From assembly GCF_002140975.2 (NCBI RefSeq), contig NZ_CP147247.1, positions 3,721,001 to 3,785,000 of the forward strand: DNA of 64,000 nucleotides, written 5' to 3'. Below, piece after piece: positions 15,689 through 24,342 of the stretch. The position numbers and the translations under genes were made by a program. This DNA comes from Enterococcus sp. 9E7_DIV0242 (GTDB lineage: Bacteria; Bacillota; Bacilli; Lactobacillales; Enterococcaceae). The notes below the pieces were generated by a model, which saw nothing but the letters and a program-made list of their open reading frames with translations, was not told the origin of the DNA and did not search any database. Within the stretch, counting starts at the first letter, position 1; every line of letters begins with the position of its first letter.

Positions 15689-18619
15689 ATGGATAAAAAA
15701 GGAAACACATTTATAAATGAAAAGGGACGATGGCTGTTTTTGGGGTTTGCCTTGCCAGTTGTCATTTTGATTCTTGCCTATGGTCTGATTGGGATTTATC
15801 CAGGCAGTGAAAAAAGCATCATGGCTAGTGATTCCTTCAGTCAGCTGAGCAATTTCTTTGCCAGCTATAATACCATGTTAAAGGGAGAGGAGAGTATCTT
15901 CTATACCTGGTATGCTTCATTTGGCTTGAACTACTGGTCATTTATTTCCTATTATTTAGGGGGGATTTTTACACCACTGGTGTATTTCTTTGATAACCAG
16001 CAGATGCCGGAATTTCTCTATTTCTTAACCTTGCTTAAATTCGGGTGTTCCGGTTTGGCGTTTTGTTATTACAGCTTGGAGACCTTCAAGCTGCCGAAAT
16101 GGGGGCCTGTTGGGCTGAGTATTTCCTATAGTTTGATGGGGTTTACCTTGGCCTTTTCAGAGATGGTGATGTGGTTAGATACCTTCATTTATTTGCCATT
16201 GATCATTCTGGGGATTCATCGGGTACTGGAGAAACGAAAACCAGCACTGTTGTTTGTTAGTTATGTCTTGTTATTTATTTCCAATTTTTATCTGGCGTTC
16301 ATGGCCGGGTTCTTTACGTTCCTTTATTTCTGTGCACGCGCACTATTGTTGCAAAAAGGGCAACGAAAACAGCCGATCGTTATGTATCTGACGACCTCCT
16401 TATTAGCAGGTGGGGCATCCATGGCGATGGTGTTGCCCGCCATTTTGGATTTGAAAAACAATGGGGAAGCGATGTCGAAGGTCCAAACGATCCTGACCGA
16501 TGGCACCGGTCCATTGGACTTGATTGCCAAGAATTTCGTAGGGGTCTATGATACAACGATGTTTGGGGCAGTCCCTTTTGTATTTGTTGGGTTACTGTCT
16601 TTGATCCTCTGTCTGTATTTCTTTGTCAGTAGACAGACCACGAAACGAGAGAAGTTGGTTTATGGCGGTTTATTCGCTGTTCTGATTCTCAGCTTCTACT
16701 GGGAGCCGTTGAATCTGTTCTGGCATGGTCTGCACACGCCGAACATGTTTCCGTTTCGTTATAGCTTCGGCTTTTCTTTTCTAGTGATTGCTTTAGCAGG
16801 TTATGGCTGGGAGCGACTGGACAAACAGGGAATCGATCGGCTGTTGAATAATGTATTCATACTGGTCTTGTTGTTTACGGGTGTCAAATTAGTCGGTTCG
16901 TACAGTGGGTCCTACACTTATGTGACTATATTGTCCTTTGGGGTGACAGTGATCCTCTGCTTTGGCTATTTGGGTCTCTTGTTTTTACAGAAAAAGCGCT
17001 ACACAAAATGGCTAGGCGTATTGTTTGTTCTTGTTATTAGTGTAGAGAGCGGGATCAATACGTACGGTATTTTTTCCGGCATTGAAGGCGAGTGGTCTTA
17101 TCCGACAGTTGCGCTATATAACAGCTCTCATAAGGAGATCAAGAACTTGGTGGCGCAGACAAAGGCAGAAAATGAGTCCTTCTATCGTATGGAAACCTTA
17201 GATCCAGTGACAAAAAATGATAGCTTGGCTTATGGTTATAGTGGCGTGTCCATGTTTTCATCTATCCGAAATCGGCATTCATTGTCCTACTTACATGATT
17301 TAGGGTATCGTTCTTGGGACACAAATCTACAAATCAGTTATCTGAACAATACATTGTTAATGGATGTTATTTCAGGGATCAAATACAACCTGACCAAAGA
17401 AGACATGCATAAGTTTGGTTTTACTAAGAAAGCAGAAAGTGGCGAGTATGCGCTCTATGAAAATACGTATGCGATGCCCTTAGGTGTACTGACAGATGAG
17501 CAGGTCTATGAGGAAGGGAAAGTACAAAGCCAGACCTCTTTATTCAATCAACTGGCAAAGAAAGACTTTGACTACTACACTTTTATTGAGCCGGAGATGG
17601 TGGAACTGGACAATGTCGAGTTGGAAGAATCTGAAGGATTGGAGACCTATCGGGCGGAGGATGAAGAGAAACATTCAAAGAAAATCGTCACTTGGGAAGC
17701 TGTGATTCCGGCAGGAAAACAGGCCTATCTCAGCCTTTATCCCTATAACTACGAGGATCTGGAGACAGCGAATATTGAGCTGAAGGTTAATGGGACCAGT
17801 CAAAAGACTCGAATCAACATGACGGGTCAATACTACGATTTGGGAATGTACGAAGAAGAAACAACCATAGAATTTTCAGCGACTTTCACAGGTGGTACCG
17901 TATTCAGTTTTTTGACACCGGATATCGCTTTACTGGATATTGACTTGTTTGAAGAAGCGGCTACCACGATTCAAGAAAAGGGGGTTGCTTTCACTGTTTC
18001 TGGACGTACGGCAAAGGCTGAGGTGGTAACCGACGAAGAGCAAGTATTGTTTACTACAATCCCCTATGATCAAGGCTGGACAGTCTCCGTAGATGGAAAG
18101 CAAGTTGAGATACCTCGTTTTAAGGATGCCTTTTTGACTGTGACTATTCCTACAGGAACCCATACAGTTGCGTTTATCTATCTGCCACTTGGGTTAAAAA
18201 CCGGTATACTACTAACGGTTAGTAGCCTTCTTCTTTTCAGCGGCTATCTGTTTGTCTTGAAGCGAAGAAGAAACGATCCATTTTATCAAGCATCGGTTGT
18301 TAGTGTAGGTGGCAATGGTCCGAAGCCAGCAAAAGAGGCTGAAAAAACTGATCCATCTGAATTTTCTAAATTGAAAGAAGCAAGCATTGAAGGCGAGAAG
18401 CCAGCGAAGGAACAATTTAGCAATTTTTCCGCTGAGTCGAACTCTAATAAATTTGTTCAAGAGAAAGACCCTTTTGATAATGATTCGTTGATGACTAGCT
18501 TTACTTTTAGTGATAGAGAGAATGAGTTTGGTTTTCAAATGGAAACGAAAACGGAAATAAAAGAAGAGTTACTGCTAGATGATCATGTAAATGAAGAACG
18601 GGATGAAGTCTCAGAATAA
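15689..18619 (+). CDS. YfhO family polytopic membrane protein
   Basis: 976 residues. ATG at 15689 has an AAAGGAAG site at proper distance; a TTG at 15668 in the same frame does not. The N-terminal half holds roughly a dozen membrane spans with the YfhO/GT-C-like pattern, including the loop SDSFSQLSNFFASY after the first span and NYWSFISYYLGG. A large extracellular region follows (about residues 450-825), ending in a beta-rich YfhO tail (SVDGKQVEIPRFKDAFLTVTIPTGTHTVAFIY). A last span at about 840 and a charged cytoplasmic tail of about 100 residues follow. YfhO proteins belong to the GT-C-type polyprenyl-phosphate sugar transferases that modify lipoteichoic acid or lipids. It ends the WxL operon, which suggests a part in preparing the surface for WxL proteins (inference). 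Confidence 0.85.
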   Translation: MDKKGNTFINEKGRWLFLGFALPVVILILAYGLIGIYPGSEKSIMASDSFSQLSNFFASYNTMLKGEESIFYTWYASFGLNYWSFISYYLGGIFTPLVYFFDNQQMPEFLYFLTLLKFGCSGLAFCYYSLETFKLPKWGPVGLSISYSLMGFTLAFSEMVMWLDTFIYLPLIILGIHRVLEKRKPALLFVSYVLLFISNFYLAFMAGFFTFLYFCARALLLQKGQRKQPIVMYLTTSLLAGGASMAMVLPAILDLKNNGEAMSKVQTILTDGTGPLDLIAKNFVGVYDTTMFGAVPFVFVGLLSLILCLYFFVSRQTTKREKLVYGGLFAVLILSFYWEPLNLFWHGLHTPNMFPFRYSFGFSFLVIALAGYGWERLDKQGIDRLLNNVFILVLLFTGVKLVGSYSGSYTYVTILSFGVTVILCFGYLGLLFLQKKRYTKWLGVLFVLVISVESGINTYGIFSGIEGEWSYPTVALYNSSHKEIKNLVAQTKAENESFYRMETLDPVTKNDSLAYGYSGVSMFSSIRNRHSLSYLHDLGYRSWDTNLQISYLNNTLLMDVISGIKYNLTKEDMHKFGFTKKAESGEYALYENTYAMPLGVLTDEQVYEEGKVQSQTSLFNQLAKKDFDYYTFIEPEMVELDNVELEESEGLETYRAEDEEKHSKKIVTWEAVIPAGKQAYLSLYPYNYEDLETANIELKVNGTSQKTRINMTGQYYDLGMYEEETTIEFSATFTGGTVFSFLTPDIALLDIDLFEEAATTIQEKGVAFTVSGRTAKAEVVTDEEQVLFTTIPYDQGWTVSVDGKQVEIPRFKDAFLTVTIPTGTHTVAFIYLPLGLKTGILLTVSSLLLFSGYLFVLKRRRNDPFYQASVVSVGGNGPKPAKEAEKTDPSEFSKLKEASIEGEKPAKEQFSNFSAESNSNKFVQEKDPFDNDSLMTSFTFSDRENEFGFQMETKTEIKEELLLDDHVNEERDEVSE

Positions 18620-18672
18620 CCGATTGGCTGAGCGAAAGCTTTTTTCGTTTATAAATAAATAGTTTTACAGTG

Positions 18673-18706
18673 CCGAGTATCGTTTGTTTAGACGATATTC
18701 GGTTTT
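18673..18706 (+). terminator. Terminator at the end of the WxL locus
   Basis: CCGAGTATCGT (18673-18683) pairs with ACGATATTCGG (18692-18702) with one mismatch and is followed by TTTTA. It lies 54 bp after the YfhO-type gene and separates the locus from the MarR gene. Confidence 0.75.
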
Positions 18707-18862
18707 ACCATGGAGGCAGACAAAAAAGTTGGTTCTAGTCATGAGGTGAAACATTGAGATTGACGAATGGCTGATTGTTCGTTATCATTTTAGAAAATAC
18801 TGTTTGGAGTTATGGATATTTCCTGCTATGAACCAGATTGTAGTTGAAAAGAGGTGAGGATA

Positions 18863-19279
18863 ATGTCGAAGAAGGAAAGAAGATTAGCTGATTGGTTGGC
18901 GTTATCTCAGCTACTAGCTAGTGTTGATAGCTGTTTGGAAGAACAATTGAAAAGCGAGGCAGGGCTAGCGCTAAATGAGTTTTACGTACTATACTTTCTA
19001 TCTGTTGAGGGTGCCAAAAAAATGCGTTTGCAACAGCTTCAGGAGAAAATGCCTTTAAGTCAAAGTGCGTTATCACGATTGATTGGTCGCATGGAAGACA
19101 AGCGCTGTGGTGTGATCAAGCGTCACATTTGTACAGATGACAAAAGAGGGATCTATATCAGTGTGACAGATAAAGGACTGGAAAAGGTTGCAGCAGCAGA
19201 ACAAGTAGTAGATAAAGTGTTAAGAGAAGTGTTTGAGCAACAGCCAATACTGGCCGGCTTTTATAAATCGAAGGGATGA
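18863..19279 (+). CDS. MarR family transcriptional regulator
   Basis: 138 residues from ATG 18863, which is preceded by GAGGTGAGG; a GTG nine bases earlier overlaps that site. The winged helix spans about residues 30-110: LNEFYVLYFLSVEG, LQQLQEKMPLSQSALSRLIGRMEDKRCGVIKRHIC and DDKRGIYISVTDKG. MarR proteins are dimeric repressors released by small phenolic ligands, oxidants or thiol stress. One cysteine in CGVIKRHIC lies in the recognition/wing region. It is encoded just before the SDR and old-yellow-enzyme genes, whose promoter has a palindrome that may be its operator. Confidence 0.88.
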   Translation: MSKKERRLADWLALSQLLASVDSCLEEQLKSEAGLALNEFYVLYFLSVEGAKKMRLQQLQEKMPLSQSALSRLIGRMEDKRCGVIKRHICTDDKRGIYISVTDKGLEKVAAAEQVVDKVLREVFEQQPILAGFYKSKG

Positions 19280-19291
19280 AAGTCAATTGAT

Positions 19292-19338
19292 TTGTAAAAG
19301 TCATTTTCTTAGTATATTATATGTATGTGCATACATAT
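19292..19338 (+). promoter_or_regulatory. Promoter with perfect palindrome, probable MarR operator
   Basis: TTGTAA (19292-19297), 17 bp, TATTAT (19315-19320), followed directly by ATATGTATG (19319-19327) and CATACATAT (19330-19338), 9-bp perfect arms around TG. A dimeric repressor bound there would cover the -10 box and start site of the SDR-reductase operon. The MarR protein encoded upstream is the obvious candidate. Confidence 0.65.
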
Positions 19339-19362
19339 TTAGAAAGAAAGGAGAAATAGGAG

Positions 19363-20001
19363 ATGAAGATATTTGTTGCAGGAGCGACTGGCAGAGTTGG
19401 TCAAAAGTTAGTAGCTATTTTACAAGAACAAGGTCATTTTGTTTATGCAGGAGCTAGAAAAACGGATCAGATTGTGGAGTCAGAAAATAGTAAGGCAGTT
19501 TTTACTGATCTTCACACTTCGGTGGATGCGTTAACTGAAGTTTTGGGAGACTCAGAAGTTGTGATATTTGCTGCTGGTTCCAGAGGGAAAGATTTGTTAC
19601 AAACGGATTTACATGGTGCCGTGAAGTTAATGCAAGCGGCAGAAAAGAAGGGAATCAAGCGTTACATTCAGTTGAGTTCTGTTTTTTCTTTGGAGCCTGA
19701 ACGTTGGCAGGAAGGATCTTTTGCAAGTATTCTCGACTATATGATTGCCAAGCATTATGCTGATTCTTGGTTGATCGATCATACGGATTTGGATTATACA
19801 ATTTTACAGCCGGGGACATTAAAAGAAACGACAGGTACAGGAAAAATAGCAATCGATTCACATGAAGCGGGTGAGAACTCTATCGCTAATGTAGCGGAAG
19901 CACTGGCACAACTGGTGGTAGAACCAAGCACAATAAAAAAAGTAATTGCTATGCATGATGGAGAGACGCCAATCAAGGAAGTATTCAAAATAAATGACTG
20001 A
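19363..20001 (+). CDS. Atypical short-chain dehydrogenase, NAD(P)-binding (NmrA-like)
   Basis: 212 residues. The N-terminus has the NAD(P) motif GATGRVGQKL in MKIFVAGATGRVG, followed by the dinucleotide-fold pattern and YIQLSSVFSLEP, then AKHYADSWLIDHTDLDYTILQPGTLKE, all typical of the NmrA/SDR_a5 group (YwnB-like proteins). Such proteins bind NAD(P)H and act as reductases or redox sensors; the substrate is not known. It is 18 bp upstream of the old-yellow-enzyme gene and shares its promoter, with a GAAAGGAG site before the ATG. Confidence 0.85.
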   Translation: MKIFVAGATGRVGQKLVAILQEQGHFVYAGARKTDQIVESENSKAVFTDLHTSVDALTEVLGDSEVVIFAAGSRGKDLLQTDLHGAVKLMQAAEKKGIKRYIQLSSVFSLEPERWQEGSFASILDYMIAKHYADSWLIDHTDLDYTILQPGTLKETTGTGKIAIDSHEAGENSIANVAEALAQLVVEPSTIKKVIAMHDGETPIKEVFKIND

Positions 20002-20019
20002 CATAGGAGGAGAAACTGT

Positions 20020-21123
20020 ATGAATAAATTAAACGAACCATTAGTGTTCAAAAGAGGCTTAAAGTTAAAGAATCGTGTAGTTATGGCACCAATGACAACG
20101 AAAATGAGTTTTTATGATGGGGTCGTTACTCAAGATGAGCTGAATTATTATCGCTTGAGATCTGGGGAAGTTGGTGCAGTTATTACTGCAGCTGCAAATG
20201 TTCAGGAGATAGGAAAAGGCTGGGAAGGCGAGCTGAGCGTAGCTTCTGATGAGATGATCCCAAGCTTAAGTCGGTTGGCTTCTACAATCAAACAGAACGG
20301 GACCAAAGCAATTTTACAGATTTTTCATGGTGGTAGAATGACGAATTCTAAAATCCTTCGTGGGGAGCAGCCCGTAGCTCCCAGTGCTGTAGCTGCTGAA
20401 CGAGAAGGAGCAGAAACGCCTAGAGAATTGATGGAGGCGGAAATTCCATTACTGATTGAAGATTATCGCAAAGCAACGATTCGTGCTATCAAGGCTGGGT
20501 TTGATGGCGTGGAGCTCCACGGAGCCAACACATACCTGATTCAGCAGTTTTTCTCTCCACATTCTAATAGACGCTCTGACCAATGGGGCGGTTCCGTTGA
20601 AAAACGCGCTCATTTTATCGATTTGCTTGTAGATAGTGTGACTGCAGCTGTGGATGAATATGCTGAAAAAGAGTTCATTGTAGGCTATCGTTTTTCTCCG
20701 GAAGAATATGAAGAACCGGGGATTAAACTGTCAGACACTATGTATCTAGTTGAACTATTAGCCAACAAACCGCTGGATTATCTACATATTTCTTTGAATG
20801 ATTATCAAAGAGTTTCTGTTTCTGATGAATTTCAAGAGAAATCAATGCTGGAGTATGTTCACGAGAAAATAGCTGGACGTATGCCGTTGATTGGTGTGGG
20901 AGATGTTCGAACTGGAAAACAGGCGCAGGAAGTACTTGACCATGCGGAAGTGGTGGCTGTCGGACGCGCATTGCTGATTGATCCTCACTGGACGAAGAAA
21001 GTCCTAGAAGGAAAAGAGGAGGCAATTCGAACAACACTTCCCTTTGAAGATCGTGATGAATTGGTCATTCAAAATGGTGTTTGGGAATTTTTACAAGGTA
21101 TGATGCCGGAACGATTGGTGTAA
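20020..21123 (+). CDS. NADH:flavin oxidoreductase, old yellow enzyme family
   Basis: 367 residues forming a complete FMN-binding TIM barrel. The N-terminal barrel start is LKLKNRVVMAPMTTKMS; later come ILQIFHGGRM, FDGVELHGANTYLIQQFFSPHSNRR (which holds the HGA motif of the active site), DQWGGSVEKRAHF and the FMN-phosphate-binding region VGDVRTGKQAQEVL...AVGRALLIDP. The family reduces electrophilic alkenes, quinones or nitro compounds with NAD(P)H. Grouped with an SDR and a MarR regulator, it fits an electrophile- or quinone-stress operon. A GGAGGAG site precedes the start. Confidence 0.92.
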   Translation: MNKLNEPLVFKRGLKLKNRVVMAPMTTKMSFYDGVVTQDELNYYRLRSGEVGAVITAAANVQEIGKGWEGELSVASDEMIPSLSRLASTIKQNGTKAILQIFHGGRMTNSKILRGEQPVAPSAVAAEREGAETPRELMEAEIPLLIEDYRKATIRAIKAGFDGVELHGANTYLIQQFFSPHSNRRSDQWGGSVEKRAHFIDLLVDSVTAAVDEYAEKEFIVGYRFSPEEYEEPGIKLSDTMYLVELLANKPLDYLHISLNDYQRVSVSDEFQEKSMLEYVHEKIAGRMPLIGVGDVRTGKQAQEVLDHAEVVAVGRALLIDPHWTKKVLEGKEEAIRTTLPFEDRDELVIQNGVWEFLQGMMPERLV

Positions 21124-21128
21124 AGTAA

Positions 21129-21460
21129 GGTTGTGACAGAAGTGGTCAGCTTCAAGCACCAAAAGTAGGTACTTTTCATCATCTGTTCTGCTCAAAAGAG
21201 CACTCACAGTGATTCTAAGCAATAAGGCGGAAATTCCGAAAATGACAAGAAACACGGAATGTACCATTCCGATGTTGATTGATTCCTACTTGGTATCACA
21301 TAAATTTTTGCGAATTTTCGACTTATTGTCGAAAAGCCTTGAAACACAGTGGTTTACCACTGATGTTGAGCGGACATTGATGCAGCTCACTGCTAGTAGC
21401 TGCTTCTGGAACACCGTTTATCTGGTTTTAAAGGGCTGAGGCATACTAATGTCACAGCCC
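21129..21460. repeat. Dispersed repeat element, longer copy (332 bp), also terminator-like
   Basis: Begins GGTTGTGACAGAAGTGGTCAGC and ends with a reverse-complement-like end (...AATGTCACAGCCC). A shorter copy lies at 32223-32379, and both copies share the ends and an inner block GGAAATTCC..., TTTTTGCGAATTTTCGACTTATTGTCGAAAA and GCTGCTTCTGGAACACCGTTTATC (given here as landmarks of up to about 30 bases of similarity). This copy has about 170 extra bases in two blocks. No protein is encoded. The inverted ends could pair in RNA, and both copies lie downstream of genes, so they may act as terminators. No ORF explains it. Confidence 0.7.
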
Positions 21461-21467
21461 CAATTTT

Positions 21468-22937
21468 TTACTCTTCCAACCCAAGTTCAGAGGTAAATGG
21501 AATTTCTTCTTCAACTTTTTCTATCGGCAATGTAGATCCATCTGCCTGCAATCGATTCAAGAAGCCTTTGGTTTCTCGGAAAACGACGGGACTTAGTGCA
21601 ATGAGTGCAATCAGATTGGGAAAAGCCATTAATCCGTTAAAGATATCTGCAAGTGTCCAAACAGCTGTGATCGTCATATAAGGGCCGATAAAAATAGCAA
21701 AAATATGAACGATTCTGAAAATTTTGGCTCCTGTAAGACTGCCGTTTGTTAGATAACTCAAACAACGTTCAGAGTAATAATTCCACCCGATGATCGTTGT
21801 GAACGCAAAGAATGATAGACACATCATCAGTAGGAAAGAACATATCGCATTTGAAAAAGGCAAAGCTTCTGAAAAAGCATAAATAGTTACTGCAGCGCCA
21901 TCCAACCCTGTTTCCCAAGCTCCAGTCAAAATAATCGCAAGTCCAGTCATTGTACAAACAACAATCGTGTCAATAAATGTCCCTGTCATAGAGACCAACC
22001 CTTGACGAACAGGCTCGTTTGTTTTTGCTGCGGCTGCAGCAATTGGTGCACTCCCTAAACCAGATTCATTAGAGAAGATTCCGCGTGCCACACCCTTTTG
22101 CAGTGCCAAGATCATTGCTCCCAAAGCACCGCCGCTTACAGCACGTAGCCCGAATGCTCCTTCAATAATTTGAGCGAAAGCATTTGGCAGCTCTGAAAAG
22201 TTCAAGACAACCATCAATAGGCATAAGGACACGTAAACCACGATCATAGCGGGAACAATGATCTCAGCTACCTGAGCAATTCGTTTTACCCCGCCAATCA
22301 AAACAATCGCAGTTGCCAAAGTAACCACTGCACCAGTTATGATTACTGACCATGAGTATTCCTGCCCAAATAAAGCAACAGTATTTGAATTGGTTGGATC
22401 AAAAAAGGACTGTGCAGCACTAGTGATACCATTGATTTGAGTGAATGTTCCGATTCCAAGTAGTCCGGCAAGAAGACCAAATAAGGCAAACATCTTACCC
22501 AACCAGCGCCATTTCACGCCCATACCATTTTCTATGTAATAAAAAGGGCCACCTAAAGCACTCCCGTTTTTATCAAATGTACGAAACTTTAATGCTAGCA
22601 AACCCTCCGCAAATTTGGTTGCCATCCCTAGAAGTGCCGCGACCTCCATCCAGAAGAGAGCACCTGGTCCTCCTGCGACGATCGCTGTTGCCACACCAAC
22701 GATATTCCCGGTACCGATTGTGGCAGATAGGGCTGTACATAACGCAGCAAAGCTGGAGATATCTCCTTCACCACCTTCTTCATTTTTCACCATATACTTT
22801 AAAGCTAAAGGTAGCTTTCTAAGCTGTATTCCTCGTAAGCCGATAGTCAGAAAAATCCCAACACCCATAATCAATACGATCATCGGAATTCCCCAGATAA
22901 AATCGTTGATCTGACTTAATAAATCACCTAAATCCAT
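21468..22937 (-). CDS. Sodium:alanine/glycine symporter, AGCS family
   Basis: 489 residues with about 11 membrane spans. Family signatures are ALCTALSATIGTGNIVGVATAI near residue 75 and GGPGALFWMEVAALLGMATKFAEG, then GVARGIFSNESGLGSAPIAAAAAKT in the middle. AGCS transporters take up alanine, glycine or glutamine with Na+. The coding strand is opposite to the upstream OYE operon; the repeat element at 21129-21460 lies between the two gene ends. An upstream GGGGTG sequence is a weak ribosome binding site. Substrate preference cannot be read from the sequence. Confidence 0.92.
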   Translation of the reverse strand: MDLGDLLSQINDFIWGIPMIVLIMGVGIFLTIGLRGIQLRKLPLALKYMVKNEEGGEGDISSFAALCTALSATIGTGNIVGVATAIVAGGPGALFWMEVAALLGMATKFAEGLLALKFRTFDKNGSALGGPFYYIENGMGVKWRWLGKMFALFGLLAGLLGIGTFTQINGITSAAQSFFDPTNSNTVALFGQEYSWSVIITGAVVTLATAIVLIGGVKRIAQVAEIIVPAMIVVYVSLCLLMVVLNFSELPNAFAQIIEGAFGLRAVSGGALGAMILALQKGVARGIFSNESGLGSAPIAAAAAKTNEPVRQGLVSMTGTFIDTIVVCTMTGLAIILTGAWETGLDGAAVTIYAFSEALPFSNAICSFLLMMCLSFFAFTTIIGWNYYSERCLSYLTNGSLTGAKIFRIVHIFAIFIGPYMTITAVWTLADIFNGLMAFPNLIALIALSPVVFRETKGFLNRLQADGSTLPIEKVEEEIPFTSELGLEE

Positions 22938-23091
22938 AACAACACCCCATTCATTTCATTTTTTATTGTTAAGTGTATCACAAGTTTTTATATGGAATCA
23001 ATACGAAATATGAGGAAATGATGAAAATGTTCATCTAATTATCATTAAATGCCGATATGGGACAAAGAATGTTCGGGTTTTTGATAATACA

Positions 23092-23138
23092 AGAAAAAAC
23101 TTGACCGAAAGAGTGCAGATAGGCAGTTTCAGTCAAGT
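23092..23138 (-). terminator. Terminator of the 105-residue gene
   Basis: On the minus strand ACTTGACTGAAA pairs with TTTCGGTCAAGT across a 16-base loop and is followed by a T run. It starts just after the stop codon of the gene at 23144. Confidence 0.85.
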
Positions 23139-23143
23139 ATTGA

Positions 23144-23461
23144 TTATTCTTCTATCACCTGATAGAAGCGTTGAAGAAGCTGTTCAAGTGCTTCGCATAA
23201 TTCATTTTTATGTTCTTCTTGTGTTAAGCGCAGTGTTGGTGAGACAGCCAGATCCAACAGCTTTATAGGAATGAGTTCATTTTTCGTTGCATCAATCGTG
23301 ATTTGAGGATGAATAGTTGTATCGCCACAAGGACCAGCTTCTAAAAAAGCTAATTCGTAGTGAGAATTTCCGAGGTCTCTTAATCGATAGTAGCCATCCT
23401 TGATAAATTTTTTGTCCTCATTAAAATACTTTTTTAATTGTTTCAGATCTTGTTTGTCCAA
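23144..23461 (-). CDS. Small conserved-looking protein of unknown function
   Basis: 105 residues, highly charged, not recognised. It has a basic N-terminal helix (DKQDLKQLKKYFNEDKKF), a beta-like middle (YYRLRDLGNSHYELAFLEAGPCGDTTIHPQITID) and an acidic amphipathic C-terminal helix (EALEQLLQRFYQVIEE). No signal peptide or membrane segment. It is monocistronic: it has its own terminator and its upstream gap is shared divergently with the DNA-glycosylase gene. AGGAGT lies before the ATG. A cytosolic small protein is all that can be said. Confidence 0.7.
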   Translation of the reverse strand: MDKQDLKQLKKYFNEDKKFIKDGYYRLRDLGNSHYELAFLEAGPCGDTTIHPQITIDATKNELIPIKLLDLAVSPTLRLTQEEHKNELCEALEQLLQRFYQVIEE

Positions 23462-23552
23462 AGAGTATCACTCCTAAATGTTCAATTTTTCTTAGTATAG
23501 CATACACGATAAAAGGCTGTTAGGTTTAATAAGTTACTAAAAAAATCCAAAA

Positions 23553-23582
23553 TTGAAGAAAGTTACTGGCATTTGCTATACT
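23553..23582 (+). promoter_or_regulatory. Promoter of the DNA glycosylase gene
   Basis: TTGAAG (23553-23558), 18-bp spacer, TATACT (23577-23582), about 75 bp before the proposed start codon. Both boxes are near consensus. Confidence 0.6.
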
Positions 23583-23656
23583 GATAGGTGAACAGAATGG
23601 AGAGAACGGACATTCATGTGGTATAAAATTTCATGAAAGAGAGGAGACGGATAGGA

Positions 23657-24292
23657 TTGATACCTGTAGTAGAAGTTTATAAGCAGCTGAAAAAGCATAT
23701 GCCGGGACGAATCTGGTGGCCGGCAGAATCAAAGTGGGAAATTATTATTGGTTCGATTCTAGTTCAAAATACAAATTGGAAAAATGTTGAATATTCATTG
23801 CATAATTTAAGGGAAGAAACACAATTTCAGCCCGAACGGGTGGCGGCGCTTTCTCTGGAAGAATTACAAGAGATGATTCGGCCAAGTGGCTTCTTTGTAA
23901 ATAAAAGCCGAGCGATTCAGGAGATATTTTCATGGCTCAGTATTTTTGATTTTGACTTATTAGCTATTGAAAGACAACATGGAGATGCCTTGCGAAAGCA
24001 ATTGCTTTCGCTACGTGGTATTGGTGAAGAAACAGCAGATGTATTGATCGTCTACGTTTTTGATGGGGTAGAATTTATTGCGGATCGCTATGCACAGAGA
24101 TTGTTTACTCGATTGGGCATAGAGGATATCGAGAGCTATAAAACATTGAAAAAACGTGTGTATCTTCCAGATAATTTTAGTACAACTGAGGCAAAGGAGT
24201 TTCATGGATTAATTGTGGATTTTGGGAAAGACTATCTAAAAAATGATGCCACATGGATGACTAGCTTTTTATCAGATTTTAAGTTCAAATAA
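23657..24292 (+). CDS. HhH-GPD DNA glycosylase (endonuclease III-like, MagIII-type)
   Basis: I chose TTG at 23657 (211 residues) because GAGGAG lies 10 bases upstream and MIPVVEVYKQLKKHM matches the family's N-terminal helix; an ATG at 23633 has no ribosome binding site. Hallmarks are WWPAESKWEIIIGSILVQNTNWKNVE, the helix-hairpin-helix LLSLRGIGEETADVLIVYVF and the catalytic aspartate in GLIVDFGKDYL. At the position of the endonuclease III lysine (G-x-x-K-T-A) there is Glu (GEETAD), so it should be a monofunctional glycosylase without lyase activity. The C-terminal four-cysteine iron-sulfur cluster is absent. Both features match the 3-methyladenine glycosylase MagIII group. Likely role: removal of alkylated bases. 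Confidence 0.85.
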   Translation: MIPVVEVYKQLKKHMPGRIWWPAESKWEIIIGSILVQNTNWKNVEYSLHNLREETQFQPERVAALSLEELQEMIRPSGFFVNKSRAIQEIFSWLSIFDFDLLAIERQHGDALRKQLLSLRGIGEETADVLIVYVFDGVEFIADRYAQRLFTRLGIEDIESYKTLKKRVYLPDNFSTTEAKEFHGLIVDFGKDYLKNDATWMTSFLSDFKFK

Positions 24293-24334
24293 AAAAGCCG
24301 AGACTGCAGAAAATCCTGCTGTCTCGACTTTTTT
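24291..24334. terminator. Bidirectional terminator between convergent genes
   Basis: Arms AGCCGAGACTGCAG (24296-24309) and CTGCTGTCTCGACT (24316-24329) with two mismatches, A run before and T run after. It serves both the glycosylase gene and the Ca2+-ATPase gene on the other strand. Confidence 0.88.
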
Positions 24335-24342
24335 AGTATCTA

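Noticed and set aside
22445..22914. Two plus-strand ORFs of about 100-125 codons
   Set aside because: Antisense to the AGCS symporter gene, no ribosome binding site.
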